This document shows positions 45,689 to 57,000 of a DNA stretch of 64,000 nucleotides, piece after piece (within the stretch, counting starts at the first letter, position 1; each line of letters starts with the position of its first letter). The translations under genes and the position numbers were made by a program. Source of the DNA: Colocasia esculenta (Eukaryota; Streptophyta; Magnoliopsida; Alismatales; Araceae). Below the pieces are notes generated by a model. That model was given only the letters and a program-made list of their open reading frames with translations, was not told the DNA's origin and did no database searches. The stretch covers positions 76,368,631-76,432,630 of the forward strand of contig CM024755.1 of assembly GCA_014218235.1 (NCBI GenBank). The letters run 5' to 3'.

Positions 45689-47968
45689 TGTAAGATCCGG
45701 CTCCCTTGGGCCCTTGGCCCCATCCTCAGGGTCGCGATGGACCTACTGGTCGCGACAGCAGGGTCAGTCGCGACATGCTTCTTGTCATGCCACCCTTGGG
45801 CATCACGTTCATGACGCGCAATCGAGATGCATCGCATTCTGGTCGTGCCGTCTAGAGGTGACACAACTCTGGTTCCTAACCATTCTAATTCCGTCCTTTC
45901 TTGTCAGAATGGTCTGGTCTTGTTGGGTGCTGGTGCGCGTATGACCGTTGACGCGACTTGGTTGGCCGTCACATTCTGGGTTGCCCGGTCGTCAAGGTTT
46001 GACCCGCTTTTTGAGGTCGCGCCAGGCTAATGAACGCAACTTGGTGTCGCGATCGGCCTGGCCATCGCAACAGTGTTAGTGTTCCAATGGGCTGACCCGT
46101 CACATTTCGGGGCCACTAGTTCAAAACTGAGCAGGCACTTCTTCTTCTTCCTTCTTCCTCCTCCGAGCCTCTTGTGCTTCTCCGGTGATCTTTGGGTGTT
46201 CTTGGCATGGAGGTGACTCCTTCTTCATGTAAGTGGCATCCGTGTGGTGCTTGAAGCGAGGAGGTTCCTACGAGAAGGTCCCAACGTGTTGGCTCTACTC
46301 TTTGAGGTAGGGACTCCTCTACTCCTCCTAGTTCTACCATGCTCCCCTCCCTTTGAGGTTCTCATGCTTTCCTTGGTGTTTGGGGTTTGGGGGTGAGAGA
46401 TCCATGCTCCATTCCATGAGTGGTTTCCTTTGAGCATAGGATTTCTTGTTAAATGCATGATTTGTGGGGTTTGTGGGTAGTTTGCCTTATTTACAAGCTT
46501 TCCTAGAGTCTACCATGATCCCCTCCCCTGGTTGGATAGGTTTTGGGTGTTTTTGGGGTGATCCTTAGGAGGATTATCCCAGGACCCCCCTCTGTCTGGT
46601 GTCGTGACAGGTCTAAGGGTTGCGATGGTGTGGCTACACATGCACCAACCGCAACAGGCTTTGTGCTATCGCGGCGGGCATGGGGGTCGCGACAACTTAG
46701 GGCACCGCAACATGGTTGCGTCAAGTTTGGGCGTCACGACAAGGGAAAACACAGGTGAGTTTCACATGGAGTCCATTTCTCATCACGTCTTTACCTATTC
46801 TTAGTTTCTTCTGTACCCATGGCACCAATGCTAGTTCCTAGTACGGTCCTACACTAGTCGTTCGATCGGTGCTTGGCACCTGAGGGCTTGTCCTGCGAGA
46901 GGTTGGTACCGTTTACCTGGGACCCCATCCCCATGCGCCCGTTGAGGGAGTGCTCTAGGCGACGGGCGTGCTCGAGTCGCAAACTATGGAGCGGAGCGGA
47001 AAACAGTGGTAGGACAGCAATGTCGAGTCGTTTGCAGAGCTCTTGTAGTTGGTTTGGGAGGCCAAGGTCATTTGGAGTTCTTCCTGATGTAGTCTAGCTA
47101 GTCCTTTTCTCACTGCTTTGCTCTTTGTGGCCCTGAAACCACCTAAAGAGGCCAGGTGTGGGACTGTAGTCTGGCCAGACTACGACGGTTACTGTGTGGT
47201 TAGTTTGTGTTCCTCGACTCCACTCTGACGAGACGTGGCGGCCAGGACTGCGATTGAGGATAAGATGCCAGTGAACGCAACTGACCGATTGACTAGTGGT
47301 AGTTACTTCCGTAGTTATTGTCGTTTGTCCAGACAGGGTTCTCTATGTCTGTGTTACAGCAGTGTGGTGGTCACGATGTGCAGGTCGTACGATGTTTCTG
47401 ACCGTGTTACAATTCCCGTACCATTGCTAGTTAGTTACCTTTCTTTTCACACTTTCCTGCACTAGAGTAGAATATATAACTGTTGTCATTTGCTTTAATT
47501 ATAATTGTTACCTTTCCTGTTAGATCCAATAGGTGATTGGTAGTCCCTATTGAGCTTTTGTTGTGAAGCTCATCCCTCCTTTTTCCAGGTGAGACTTCTC
47601 AGCAGTGGCCGGGTGCACGTCGGGTGGAGTAGGCGGGATAGTCGTCGTCATTCCCGTAGCTAGCAGTGGGCTCCCCTTTACTTCCATTTGTACTTCACTC
47701 TTGGGGTATGCCCCTAAGGGCTTTGTTCTTCCCCTTGCTTACTTGTACTCGTTGTTTGTTGGGACTGTGCCTAGAGCGATATGCAGTACTCATGTTTTTT
47801 CCTTTCTTACTTCCGCGTGTGCTTCTAGTTCAGTAGTTGATGTCTATTTTTTTTACATATCATATTAGACTTGTTTATAGCTCTTCCGGGTCCCCAGATC
47901 CATGAGCGGCAACTGCGAAAATCGGGTCCTCGACTATGGCCGAGAGTCGGGTTCTCAGGGTCATTACA
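45689..47968 (+). repeat. element E 3' LTR (2280 bp)
   Basis: TGTAAGATCCGG...GGGTCATTACA. Two blocks of GTCGCGAC-type words lie at about 45725-46085 and 46595-46745, separated by ~500 bp that should hold the promoter. The segment CTAGCTAGTCCTTTTCTCAC and what follows (47090-47230) aligns with element C (23400-23500, minus) and with G (62010-62060), so these three LTRs share ancestry. Confidence 0.85.
47166..47183. repeat. 18-bp perfect palindrome in E LTR
   Basis: GTAGTCTGGCCAGACTAC. The aligned site in C (23410-23427) reads, in the same sense, GTAGTTCGGTCGAACTGC; two arm positions differ on one side and both are matched by complementary changes on the other. Confidence 0.9.
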
Positions 47969-49556
47969 GTAGGGCCCTAAATAAGCTTGGAATTTCATTT
48001 TAATAAATATCTTTAAGTGTACAAGTCATTAACAAGAGGCAAAGAAAATTGACGATCATGATAAACTATTTTGAAGGGACTTAAACTTGCAACTATGGCA
48101 AATATACCTACACTGCTGTAATCACGAGGTTGTGCACCCCCTCGAAACACGCAATGTGTTTTAAAATGGGCTTAAAATAAATAGCATGGAAGTATGGATG
48201 GGTGTGATCACCACCTAGCTAGTTGCCATGATTAGGAATTAAATAGGCTAACTAAACTAGGAAAAGGAATGAAAACAGAGGCATTTACTATAGTCGCGAT
48301 GGGGTAACCCGTCGCGATGGAGCTGATGTCGCGACGCCCACGCAAGGCGCATCTCGGTTGTCGTGACCCTTATGCCTGCCGCATTCTCTACAGTGCGGGA
48401 GAAGAGTTGGTGGACCTTCCTCCTGTCCTCCGGCCGGCTAGAGAATAAGAGCTCCTCGTCGACTGAAGCCTGATTACCTTCCAAAACAAAGACAACAACA
48501 AAAATAACCCTGTTAGAACATATTTAAGTGTAGAATCTATCCACAAATGAAGGGAAAGGTGAGAGCATGGGAGGAATGAACCTGGGGTGGTTCTTAAACC
48601 CCTTGGGTGGTAGGAAAACATGGGAAAGATAGTGACATATGCTCCTATCTAAAAAAGCAAATAATATGCATGAAAAGGGAAATGAGGAAGGAAGGGAAGA
48701 AGGAGCCCCAAATGGGGCGACTCCCTGGCGTTGTATGGCGTCTTTGGGCGTTGGAGAAGCCTCAGAAGAAGCAGAAGTCGCCCTCCTCACGCACCAAGCT
48801 CCATGGATGAAGAAATGAGCATAGCTTGATGAAGAGAATGTGAGGAAATGTGAGGGAAAGAGAGAGCTACGGGCTAAGTGTCTAGCCTGGAGAGAATTCG
48901 GCAGCACTTCGTGGCAAAAAATGGGGGATGTCCTTCCTCTAAAGGAGAAGCCTTGCTTATATATAGAGAGAGGATAATAATCCCATCCATGGGAGATAAT
49001 GACCAAAATAAATGTATAATACTCAAGTAAATCCATTGGGGAAGAGTCCAAAGGTGGCCCCCAAGGTGTCCCACAACCCCAAACCGCGGCCAGGGGTTGG
49101 GAGGTTGCTTGGAGATGAAGATAAGACTATAAAAGGATAAATAGGAGGTTGTTGCAGAGGCCAGCGTGCGCGGCTATAGTCGCGACGGGTCGTAGGGGCA
49201 CGATAAGCAAAGTCGCGATGACGAGAGTGCTCGCAACACTAAAGCCATGTGCATGGGTATGCATGGGCTGTCGCGATGCCTACTGGGGGTGCGACAGTGT
49301 TAACGCGGCGCTACGACAGGTCGCGTTAAAGAAAATTGAATATTCTTAAAAAATTGGCCAATCAAATAGTATAATAATGAGGATTTAACACTCATAGACT
49401 CTTTTAAAAGGATAATGGATGGGATAAAGTGAATTTTGTCTTTTTAGTGGGCTCAAAGTAAGGCTAATGATGGGCTCAAGGTGAATGACCAATTAGGGGC
49501 TTACTAAGATAACAAGAAATATAGTTCGACTTATGGGCCAGAATCGGGTGTCTACA
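47969..49556 (-). repeat. Tat-like LTR piece F
   Basis: Read on the minus strand it starts TGTAGACACCCGATTCTGG (at 49556), close to the start of LTR B. It has a TATA box CTATATATAAGC near 48953-48966, with U3 upstream (48967-49556). GTCGCGAC-type words occur at 49178-49330 and 48293-48365. The left edge is the end of element E, so E probably inserted inside F and the rest of F lies elsewhere. No coding domain seen. Confidence 0.65.
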
Positions 49557-50360
49557 ACCGCTGGTGGACAAATAGAGGTCGGTCCAAGGACTAGCACAAG
49601 CACTACTACAAGCAGCTCCACTATTGTAGAATGCCCTTGGAACTGCTCAAGGGGGTACATATGGGAAGAAGAGGTCTAGAGATGACAAAGAAATGGGGGA
49701 GAAGGCTGACAAGGAATCACAAATCATCAACTCAGGAGACTACAAACCCATAGTCAAAGAGAAATGGCCTTGCAACAGTGACAAACTACGAAGGGGTAAG
49801 AAGCCCAAGAAGAATAATAAACAATTGATCCCTATTCTTGGAGAAAGATGTAAGCACTGTAATAAAGAAAACCACCAGTCTGAGATGTGTTGGAGGGTTC
49901 AAGGCAAGTGTTTCTGATGTGGTAACCAATACCATAAGATTGTAGATTTCCCCAATGGGAGACCAAGACCAAAGAATAAATGTCAACACAAGCCTTAAGC
50001 ACTAAAAGTATAGGAACTCATTAAGGAAGGAGGTATGGTGAAGGAGGCCGAAAGAAAGGAACCACCACTTAATATAGAAGATTCCAAACCTATGGTAGGG
50101 GAGAAGTGGCCCAATGGTGGTAATGTCCAACCAAGGAATAAGAAGGCCAAGAAGAATGACAAGGAATTAGCTCTTATATACGAAGAGCGATGCAAGCACT
50201 GTGGTAAAGCAAGCCATTTGTTGGGAAACTGTGGGAGGTTCCTGTTTTCGATGTGGCAGCTCAGACCACAGGATTGAGGAATGCCCATTAATGGAAAAAA
50301 AGCATCAACGGGGGACCAAAATGTCCTAGTAGACATCAAGATCTAGTGCAACCCACTCAT
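49557..50360 (+). pseudogene. element H gag C-terminus with duplicated zinc-knuckle module
   Basis: Two consecutive ~340-bp modules (about 49690-50020 and 50035-50360) each encode a basic linker (YKPIVKEKWPC; SKPMVGEKWPN, then GKKPKKNN; NKKAKKND) followed by two knuckles. Module 1 has CKHCNKENHQSEMC and a second knuckle with a stop and a lost Cys. Module 2 has CKHCGKASHLLGNC and, after a frameshift, CFRCGSSDHRIEEC. The same double knuckle occurs once in gypsy-2 gag. The left edge at 49557 is the end of LTR F. Confidence 0.82.
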
Positions 50361-50935
50361 GGTGACAAACAGGAGTGTGGAAGGTAACTTTGATCTCATC
50401 TAGTAATTCTATTTAGCATTTCATTCATAAAATGATGAAATTATATCTCCTTAGTTGAATGACGGATCACATGAACTTGGAGGACCATCTTATTCTAGTG
50501 ACCAAGTAGCATCTGAGGTGAATAAATATGTATGTATACTAGTCCAGAAATGACCTACCTTGGATATTATGCCCTACATGCATAAGTATTAAGTGGGGGA
50601 GATTGACGCAATATATAAAGAGGAAATCCTATCCTGTGAATCTAGGGACCAAAATTTTTTAAGAAGGATTTAAAAACCTAGATTTTTATAAAGAACATGA
50701 TAAATATGAACCCATCATAATAAATGAATAATTCTTATGAGGAAGATGTTGGGAGATCAATTATATAGCCAATCGAATGAGTAACTAAACCTCACTGCAC
50801 CTTTAGCCTAACTTCTTGTTAGCACAATCTTAAGTGGGGAGAGATGATCGGGATAGAAAATTTGAAACCACTTGGTGGTCAGAGCATATCAAATCATTTG
50901 AATTTGGAGGATCAAATTCTTTTAAGTGGGGAGAG
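50361..50935 (+). other. element H 3' internal remnant with three polypurine-like tracts
   Basis: Pol is missing. AAGTGGGGGAGA (50591-50602), AAGTGGGGAGAGA (50832-50844) and AAGTGGGGAGAG (50924-50935) are three similar tracts, each following a region with a GGACCAAAT- or GGATCAAAT-like word. Only the last abuts an LTR start. Confidence 0.75.
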
Positions 50936-52308
50936 TGTAACAACTTGATTTTTTAAGTCATAAACAAATAAGAATAAATAGGTGGAAATGATTAAGTAAG
51001 GGTTCTATTATGATTTTTAAGGAAAAGGAGCCACCAACGAACGAAATTTTATCACGTGTGTGGAAATTGATGTGAATTGAGATGAGAACTTACTTTTTAA
51101 GTCAAACAGTAGAGGTGTAGTGACCCAGATTCTTAAGAATCAGATAAATGGGGAGCCCACTAACCTAGGTGAATAACTCATGAGAAATACTTGGTTGGAA
51201 ACCAATTGGGATCTTACTGAACCCTTTGTTCAACAACCAATGTGATTATAACCCCAACCTGATAATTACTAGACCCTTGTTCAACAATCATGAGCCTTGA
51301 CACGGTCAGCACGTCGGGATCCATGCAACCCGTGGTGGCGTAGTCTGATCTAGTCGGATCGAACAATCTGATCTGGATCCATACCCAATTCGACCAGATT
51401 CGCAGCGGTCCAATCGGTCTGGTGGAAGACACAGGGCAATGGGGTGAGGGTGCAGTGGTTGCAGATAAGGAGGGAGCTGGGGTCAGAGGGGTGCTGCGGA
51501 TGAAGGGGAAGGGAGGCGATCGGAGGTGGGCGGGCGACTGGAGGGGGCTATCGGGAGGAGGAGGGTGCCATCGGAAGGGGAGGGAGGCGACTGGAGGGGA
51601 AGGATTGTACGAGGGGGGGGGGGAGTGGAGGGCAGTGCAGGAAGAGGGAGAGGAGGGTGCCGGATCTATTGCTCGATCGCCGCCATTGCTATGTTGCTTT
51701 GGTTGTTGTATTGCTCTTCCTGCCACACTATTGCTCCTGCCTTCGTGGAGCTGCCAAGTTGAATAAATCACATGGAGCTATTGTGTTGAAGGTGTGCTAC
51801 TGTGAAGGGTTTAAAGTCCGAGTGGTGATCAACTCAACGATCCAATGCGGTATGTGCCATACCATATCAACCTAGGAGAAATCCGAGTTGGTATAGTACA
51901 ACAGCACGACCAACCTTGGCTCACATGAGATTTTTCCTTTTCCCCAGCCAGGGAGGTGCCACAGTCTATATAGCGTGACACATGGGAAACACTTATTGGG
52001 AATTAGGATTAAATGATCAAAATAGATGAATTCCTTTTTTAGCTGTGTAGGGTTGCTTTAATGGAAAATAAGATGTTTTTATTGACGCCATCGATACTAA
52101 TTTAATATGAAGAGAAATATTATCCCATTGTGATTTTATCTCTTGATTAGTCATTTTTTACATACAATTAAACGATACAACAATAAGAATTATGCTCAGA
52201 ACCATCTTAATTTCAATTGTCAAATCAAGATTAAAAAAAGAAAAAAATTACATGGATATCCATAAAATCTTATCAAATTACCACTACACCCTTACATTTA
52301 TGAAAATT
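50936..52308 (+). other. element H 3' LTR start, then unassigned sequence
   Basis: TGTAACAACTTGATTTTT at 50936 follows the tract and is an LTR start; the LTR's end cannot be placed without its partner. The stretch 51420-51660 is G-rich with repeated GGAGGCGA(T/C)(C/T)GGA words and a G run near 51614-51624. The minus-strand frame 51214-51771 is Pro/Ser-rich and matches nothing I know. Confidence 0.5.
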
Positions 52309-52322
52309 ACCTTAATATGCCT
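52309..52322. repeat. LINE target-site duplication, left copy
   Basis: ACCTTAATATGCCT, repeated exactly at 58199-58212 after the poly(A). Its length and the A-rich target (AAAATAG follows) are typical for target-primed insertion. Confidence 0.92.
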
Positions 52323-52458
52323 GAACAAAGATAGGTGTAGCTGTCAGCATCTGTCCATGTCGAAGGGGGTTTCTTCTCAGCTCTGGGTTTTTGCGTAGGT
52401 TTCTGTTGTGTTCTCTTTCTCGTCTGTCGGCAGCCTTTGGGTTGCTGGCAGGCCGTGC

Positions 52459-54078
52459 ATGATGAGCACTGAGGAGTCGTCCGGGCCGGAGGGGCTTACC
52501 TTCGCGTGGGCCCTAGTGTCTTCCTTGCGCCCTGCTAAAGTTGATCTGGCCTTAAAACCACCACCTGCTTTCACCGATGATGGTTTCCCGGTGGTCTTCT
52601 ACACCAAAGAAGAAGCCAGGAAATCGGAAGAGCCTCTCAAGCTAGCTATTGTGGCCAAGTGTTCCTATGGTAGGCCCTCAATTCCAGATATTAAGAGTTG
52701 TTTGTCTCAGAGGCTTGCGCTTAAAGGGGAGTGTATTGTTAGCGTTCTGAATCCCAGACACCTGTTATTTCGATTCTTTGATGAGGAAGACTTTCTGAAG
52801 GTGTTGGTTCGTAAGAGTTTGTATCTGAAAGGTTTTCTCTTTAGGTTTTTCCGATGGGCAAGTGACTTTGATTTCTCTGCTGATCCCACCCTTATCCCCA
52901 TTTGGGTGGGCCTCCCTGGCCTCCCAGTTAACCTATACAATGAGGATTACCTAAGGTGTATTGCTGGTAACTTTGGAGAGGTTCTTCGTATTCATGATTC
53001 TACCATTGCTTGGACACAAACTACTGAAGCCCTTGTTTGTGTTGATGTGGACATAGCCAGGTCTCTACCAGATCGAATTTGGATTGGTCAGAGTGAGAAA
53101 GGTTACTGGCAACTAGTCAGGTTTCACATGGTTCCGCCTATTTGCAACCTCTGTCGCAAGCTGGGTCATACACAGGATGTGTGTAAAAGGAACATCAAGG
53201 ATAGAGCTCAGCCTCATGCTCCCCAGCAGCCTACGATTGCTCCCCGGGTGGCTAATGGAAAAAATGTCGATCAGGAATGGCGTGTGGTGCAAAAAAAAGG
53301 TGCGGTTACAAAGCGGGTCAGTCCTAATCATCTGAACAGCCCCATCCTAGTTAGTAATGTCTTTGAGCGATTAGCGAGCAATCTTGACTCTACGGTTGAT
53401 GCTGATGTGGGTCCTAATGAAACGGTGCGAGAATCTTCTCCTGATCCTATGGCTGAGGACGTGAGGTTTGTCCCGGATGGTCCCTCAACGATCATGCAGG
53501 CAGCTAGTCAGGGAGAAAGTTTACTTCTGGCGCCGGTTAACATCGTGCATGGCACTGATATTGAGTCTGGTGTTATTGATAGCCTTATTCAGGCGCAGGT
53601 GAGCGACGTGCATGGAATTTTCGGTGCCAATGAAAGCCTTGCTCAGGCGCTGGTGGACGACGTGCATGGCACTGGTAATGAGCCTGCTTCCTCTAATGTC
53701 ATCAACGTCATCAAGTCTCCGGGTCTTTTTGTCGTCCTCCCAGCGCTGTCGCCGGCGGGAAACATGTCGGAGACGACCACGAATGTGAAGACCTCAACTG
53801 TTTTAGGAAGTGAATCTGCTGATCTGGGGGAAGAAAATTCGTAGGAATCTCAAGGAAGGTCCCAGAGACTTATCTGCAAGTCTATCAAAGTGGATTCTAT
53901 GTTGGATCCTAAATTGGATCTCGTGAAGATCCTGGCCACACTCCTTGCTTCTGCAGAAAACGTTCTTATGGCAAGTGTTCAGATTAATAAGGAGGGCATC
54001 GTTGCTCCTACGGCGGGTGTTACTACCAGATCCAAAGCTAAGGCGGTGGAGCCCTACCCTGGATATAGTTCGTCATGA
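52459..54078 (+). pseudogene. LINE ORF1, gag-like nucleic-acid-binding protein
   Basis: The start at 52459 (MMSTEESSGPEG) is chosen because it begins the conserved part; an upstream ATG at 52408 is in frame. Residues ~20-190 resemble the DUF4283 domain of plant LINE ORF1 and related proteins (FRFFDEEDFLKVL, then KGFLFRFFRWASDFDF, PIWVGLPGLPVNL). The zinc knuckle CNLCRKLGHTQDVC is at 53143-53184. A Ser/Asp-rich tail follows. TAG at 53842-53844 interrupts; the same frame then runs on to TGA at 54076-54078. Stop and the ORF2 start overlap as ATGA, which suggests ORF2 translation by reinitiation. ORF1 proteins bind the element's RNA. Confidence 0.88.
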
Positions 54079-57000
54079 ATTATTCCATTTTATTCTGGAA
54101 CATTAGAGGCCTTTCTAATTTGGCCTCTAGGAGATCCTTGAAGCATCACATTAAGAAGCATAGGCTCCATATTGTTGCTATGTTTGAACCTAAGATTCCT
54201 TTCTCCAGGGCTGGTAGAATCTGCCGCTACCTTAATATGGATGCTCATACCGGTAATGAAGGTGAAGATTGTAAAATCTGGCTTTTCTGGTCCAATTCCG
54301 TTGATTTGCAGATTACTAATTGTTCAGATCAATCTATCACTGCTTGTATTCTAACTGGAGACCGTCAAGTGTGCATGGTCTCTGCTGTTTATGCTGCGTG
54401 TGATGTGGGGCGTCGTCGAGTCCTTTTTGATAATCTCCTAGGTTTGAGCTCTACCTTTTCTTTGCCCTGGATGGTGGGAGGAGATTTTAACTCTGTGTGT
54501 AACCCTTCAGAGAAATTAGGTGGATCTACACCTAGCCACTCTTCCATGATTGATTTCAATTCCTTCTGTTCGGCCGCTAGTCTCCTGGACGCTGGGTACA
54601 GTGGTCAGGTCTACACATGGTCGAATAATAGGACTGGTCACGCAGCAATCAAAGCTAGGTTGGATCGTGTTTTAATTACTCCTCAGTGGAATGTGTGTTT
54701 TCCTGGTTTCAGTGTTAAGCACCTAGCCAGAGGACCATCTGACCATGCCCCTCTTCTTATGAATGTTGTTTACCAAGGTCCCTTTGCTTCTCGTTTTATC
54801 TTCCTGAAGATGTGGGTTACCCATGCAAATTTTCTTCAAACTGTGGCGGATGTGTGGAACAACATAAATGCTACATCCCACAACCCTTTTGTCAATTTGC
54901 AAGTTAAGCTTAAGATGCTTAAAAGCTCTCTCAGGATTTGGAATTCTACTGTTTTTGGCTATGTGGATGCTACTATTCTCCAAGCTGAAGCTAAGGTTGA
55001 GGCCATGCAAGAATTATTTGATGCTAATCCTTCTGCCATTAACAGAGCTGATCTGAATAGTGCAAATGCATGTCTTCGGCGTGCCCTTCACTGTAAAGAG
55101 ACTTTCTGGGCTCAAAAGGCCAGAATTCAGTGGCTGAATAATGGGGATAAAAATACTGCTTTTTACCATGTTGTGGTTCTTGGGAGCAGAAGGAGGAATT
55201 TTATTCACCGTCTGAATATTAATAATGTCTGGTGTGATGACCAAAGTATTCTTTCCTCTGAGGCTATTAATTTCTTTCAATCCTTGCTTACATCTGAGTG
55301 TCACACGGTGGATCCTTTTTTGCTCCACAATATTCCTTTCTTGATTACTGATGAGCAGAATATTTCTTTAACTAAGATTCCATCTGATGATGAAGTTAAG
55401 CAGGTGGTGTGGAATATGAATGAGGATGGTGGGCCTGGGCCGGATGGTTTCACAGGATCCTTCTTCAAGAACTATTGGGATGTTGTCTCTAAGGATGTCA
55501 TTGCAGCTGTGACAGGTTTCTTCATGGGATATCCTCTCCCTAGGGGTGTTTGTTCCTCCTTGATCGCTATTATCCCAAAGGTTTTACACCCATCATCTTT
55601 TAGTGATTTTAGGCCGATTAGCCTTTGTAACTTTCGTTACAAAGTGGTTTCCAAGATTATTTGTGATCAGCTATCCAACATCTTACCACATATTATTTCT
55701 GAGGAATAGGGAGCGTTTGTTAAAGGTAGAAATATCATGGACAATATTTCTCTCTCCAACCAGCTTTTCCAGGATCTCAGTAGGAGGGTTCGGGGTCATA
55801 ATATTATTTTCAAGCTTGACATGATGAAAGCCTATGACCGGGTTGAAAGGGACTTCATGTTTGATGTGCTCCGTAAATTTGGCTTCTCAAACCAGTTTAT
55901 CTCTTTTATTGGCATGTTGGTTTCTAATTGTTGGTTCTCTGTTCTCTTCAATGGTTCGACGGTGGGCTACTTAAAATCCTCTAGGGGTCTTCGTCAAGGG
56001 GACCCTCTTGCTCCTTCCCATTTCATCATTATGGAGGAGGCGCTTAGTAGGGGTCTTCAGCACCTAGTTTCTATCAATCATATTCGCCCTTTCTCTGGCC
56101 CCAGGAGCTGTCCGTTGGTTTCTCATTTGTTGTTTGTAGATGACACTTTAGTGTTTCTTAATGGTCAGAAATCCAATATTCTCAAGCTGCTTAATTTTAT
56201 TCGGATGTATGAGCTTGGTTCTGGACATAAGATTAATGTTGAGAAGAGTACTTTCATCTTATCCTACAAGGCGCCTCCATCCTTGGCTCGCAAGATCTCC
56301 TCCACCACTGGTTTTAAACATCATATTGGTGTTGTTCACTATCTGGGGGTGCCTCTCAGGCAAGGAAGACCTAGAGTTGCTGATTTCAAATACCTCATTG
56401 ACAACATAAATATGAAGCTCAATTCCTGGAAATCCAAGTTCCTTTCTCAAGCTGGCAGAGCGACTCTTATCAAGGTTGTTCTCAATGCTATTCCTATCTA
56501 CACTGCTGCTGCTATTTCTATCCCTAAGACTGTCATTACCTATATTGAAAAGGCAAGTGCCAATTTCTTTTGGAGTGGGACAGAAGGAGTTCATCCCAAG
56601 CACTGGGTTTCTTGGGATACTATTCATCACCCGTTTGTTGAAGGTGGTCTTAACATCAAATCTCTTTGGCATACTCAGTTAGCTTTAGCTTCAAAAACAA
56701 TCTGGAATGTCTATCATGGCTCTTCTCTGTGGGCTTCATATGCCAGGGTTGGGCAGTCCTGTTTGAATGATATTCTGACCGCCCCCTACGCTGGGCCAGA
56801 TGTTACTGTTCGTGAAGTTCTTCTTAATGCTCATCACCCTGTTCGCTGTCTTCTCCCTAGTCCTTCTCTCCTTAAAGATCTTCGGCTAATTAATCAAGAT
56901 GATCGTTGTGTCTGGACTGCTTCAACTGATGGTATGTTTACTACCTCGTCTGCCTATGATTTGCTTGCCATGCATGGTGTGAAGAGAACGCAGCTGGCGC

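Larger units (their letters stand above)
41875..47968 (+). mobile_element. Ty3/gypsy element E (Tekay/Del-like), 5' truncated by B
   Basis: From its left edge in mid-gag it runs through zinc knuckle, protease, RT, RNase H, integrase and tail to a polypurine tract and 3' LTR. The 5' LTR and gag N-terminus should lie left of the window beyond elements B, A and the copia. It is older than most others here: many in-frame stops, several where Gln or Trp is expected, plus an internal deletion. Confidence 0.85.

Noticed and set aside
47969..49556. F as a complete solo LTR
   Set aside because: Its right end is a proper LTR start, but the left edge is just the end of element E and the flanks do not match as a duplication; insertion of E into F explains it better.
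51214..51771. Pro/Ser-rich minus-strand ORF as a host gene
   Set aside because: It is the complement of a G-rich low-complexity stretch, lacks a recognisable domain and sits among transposon relics.
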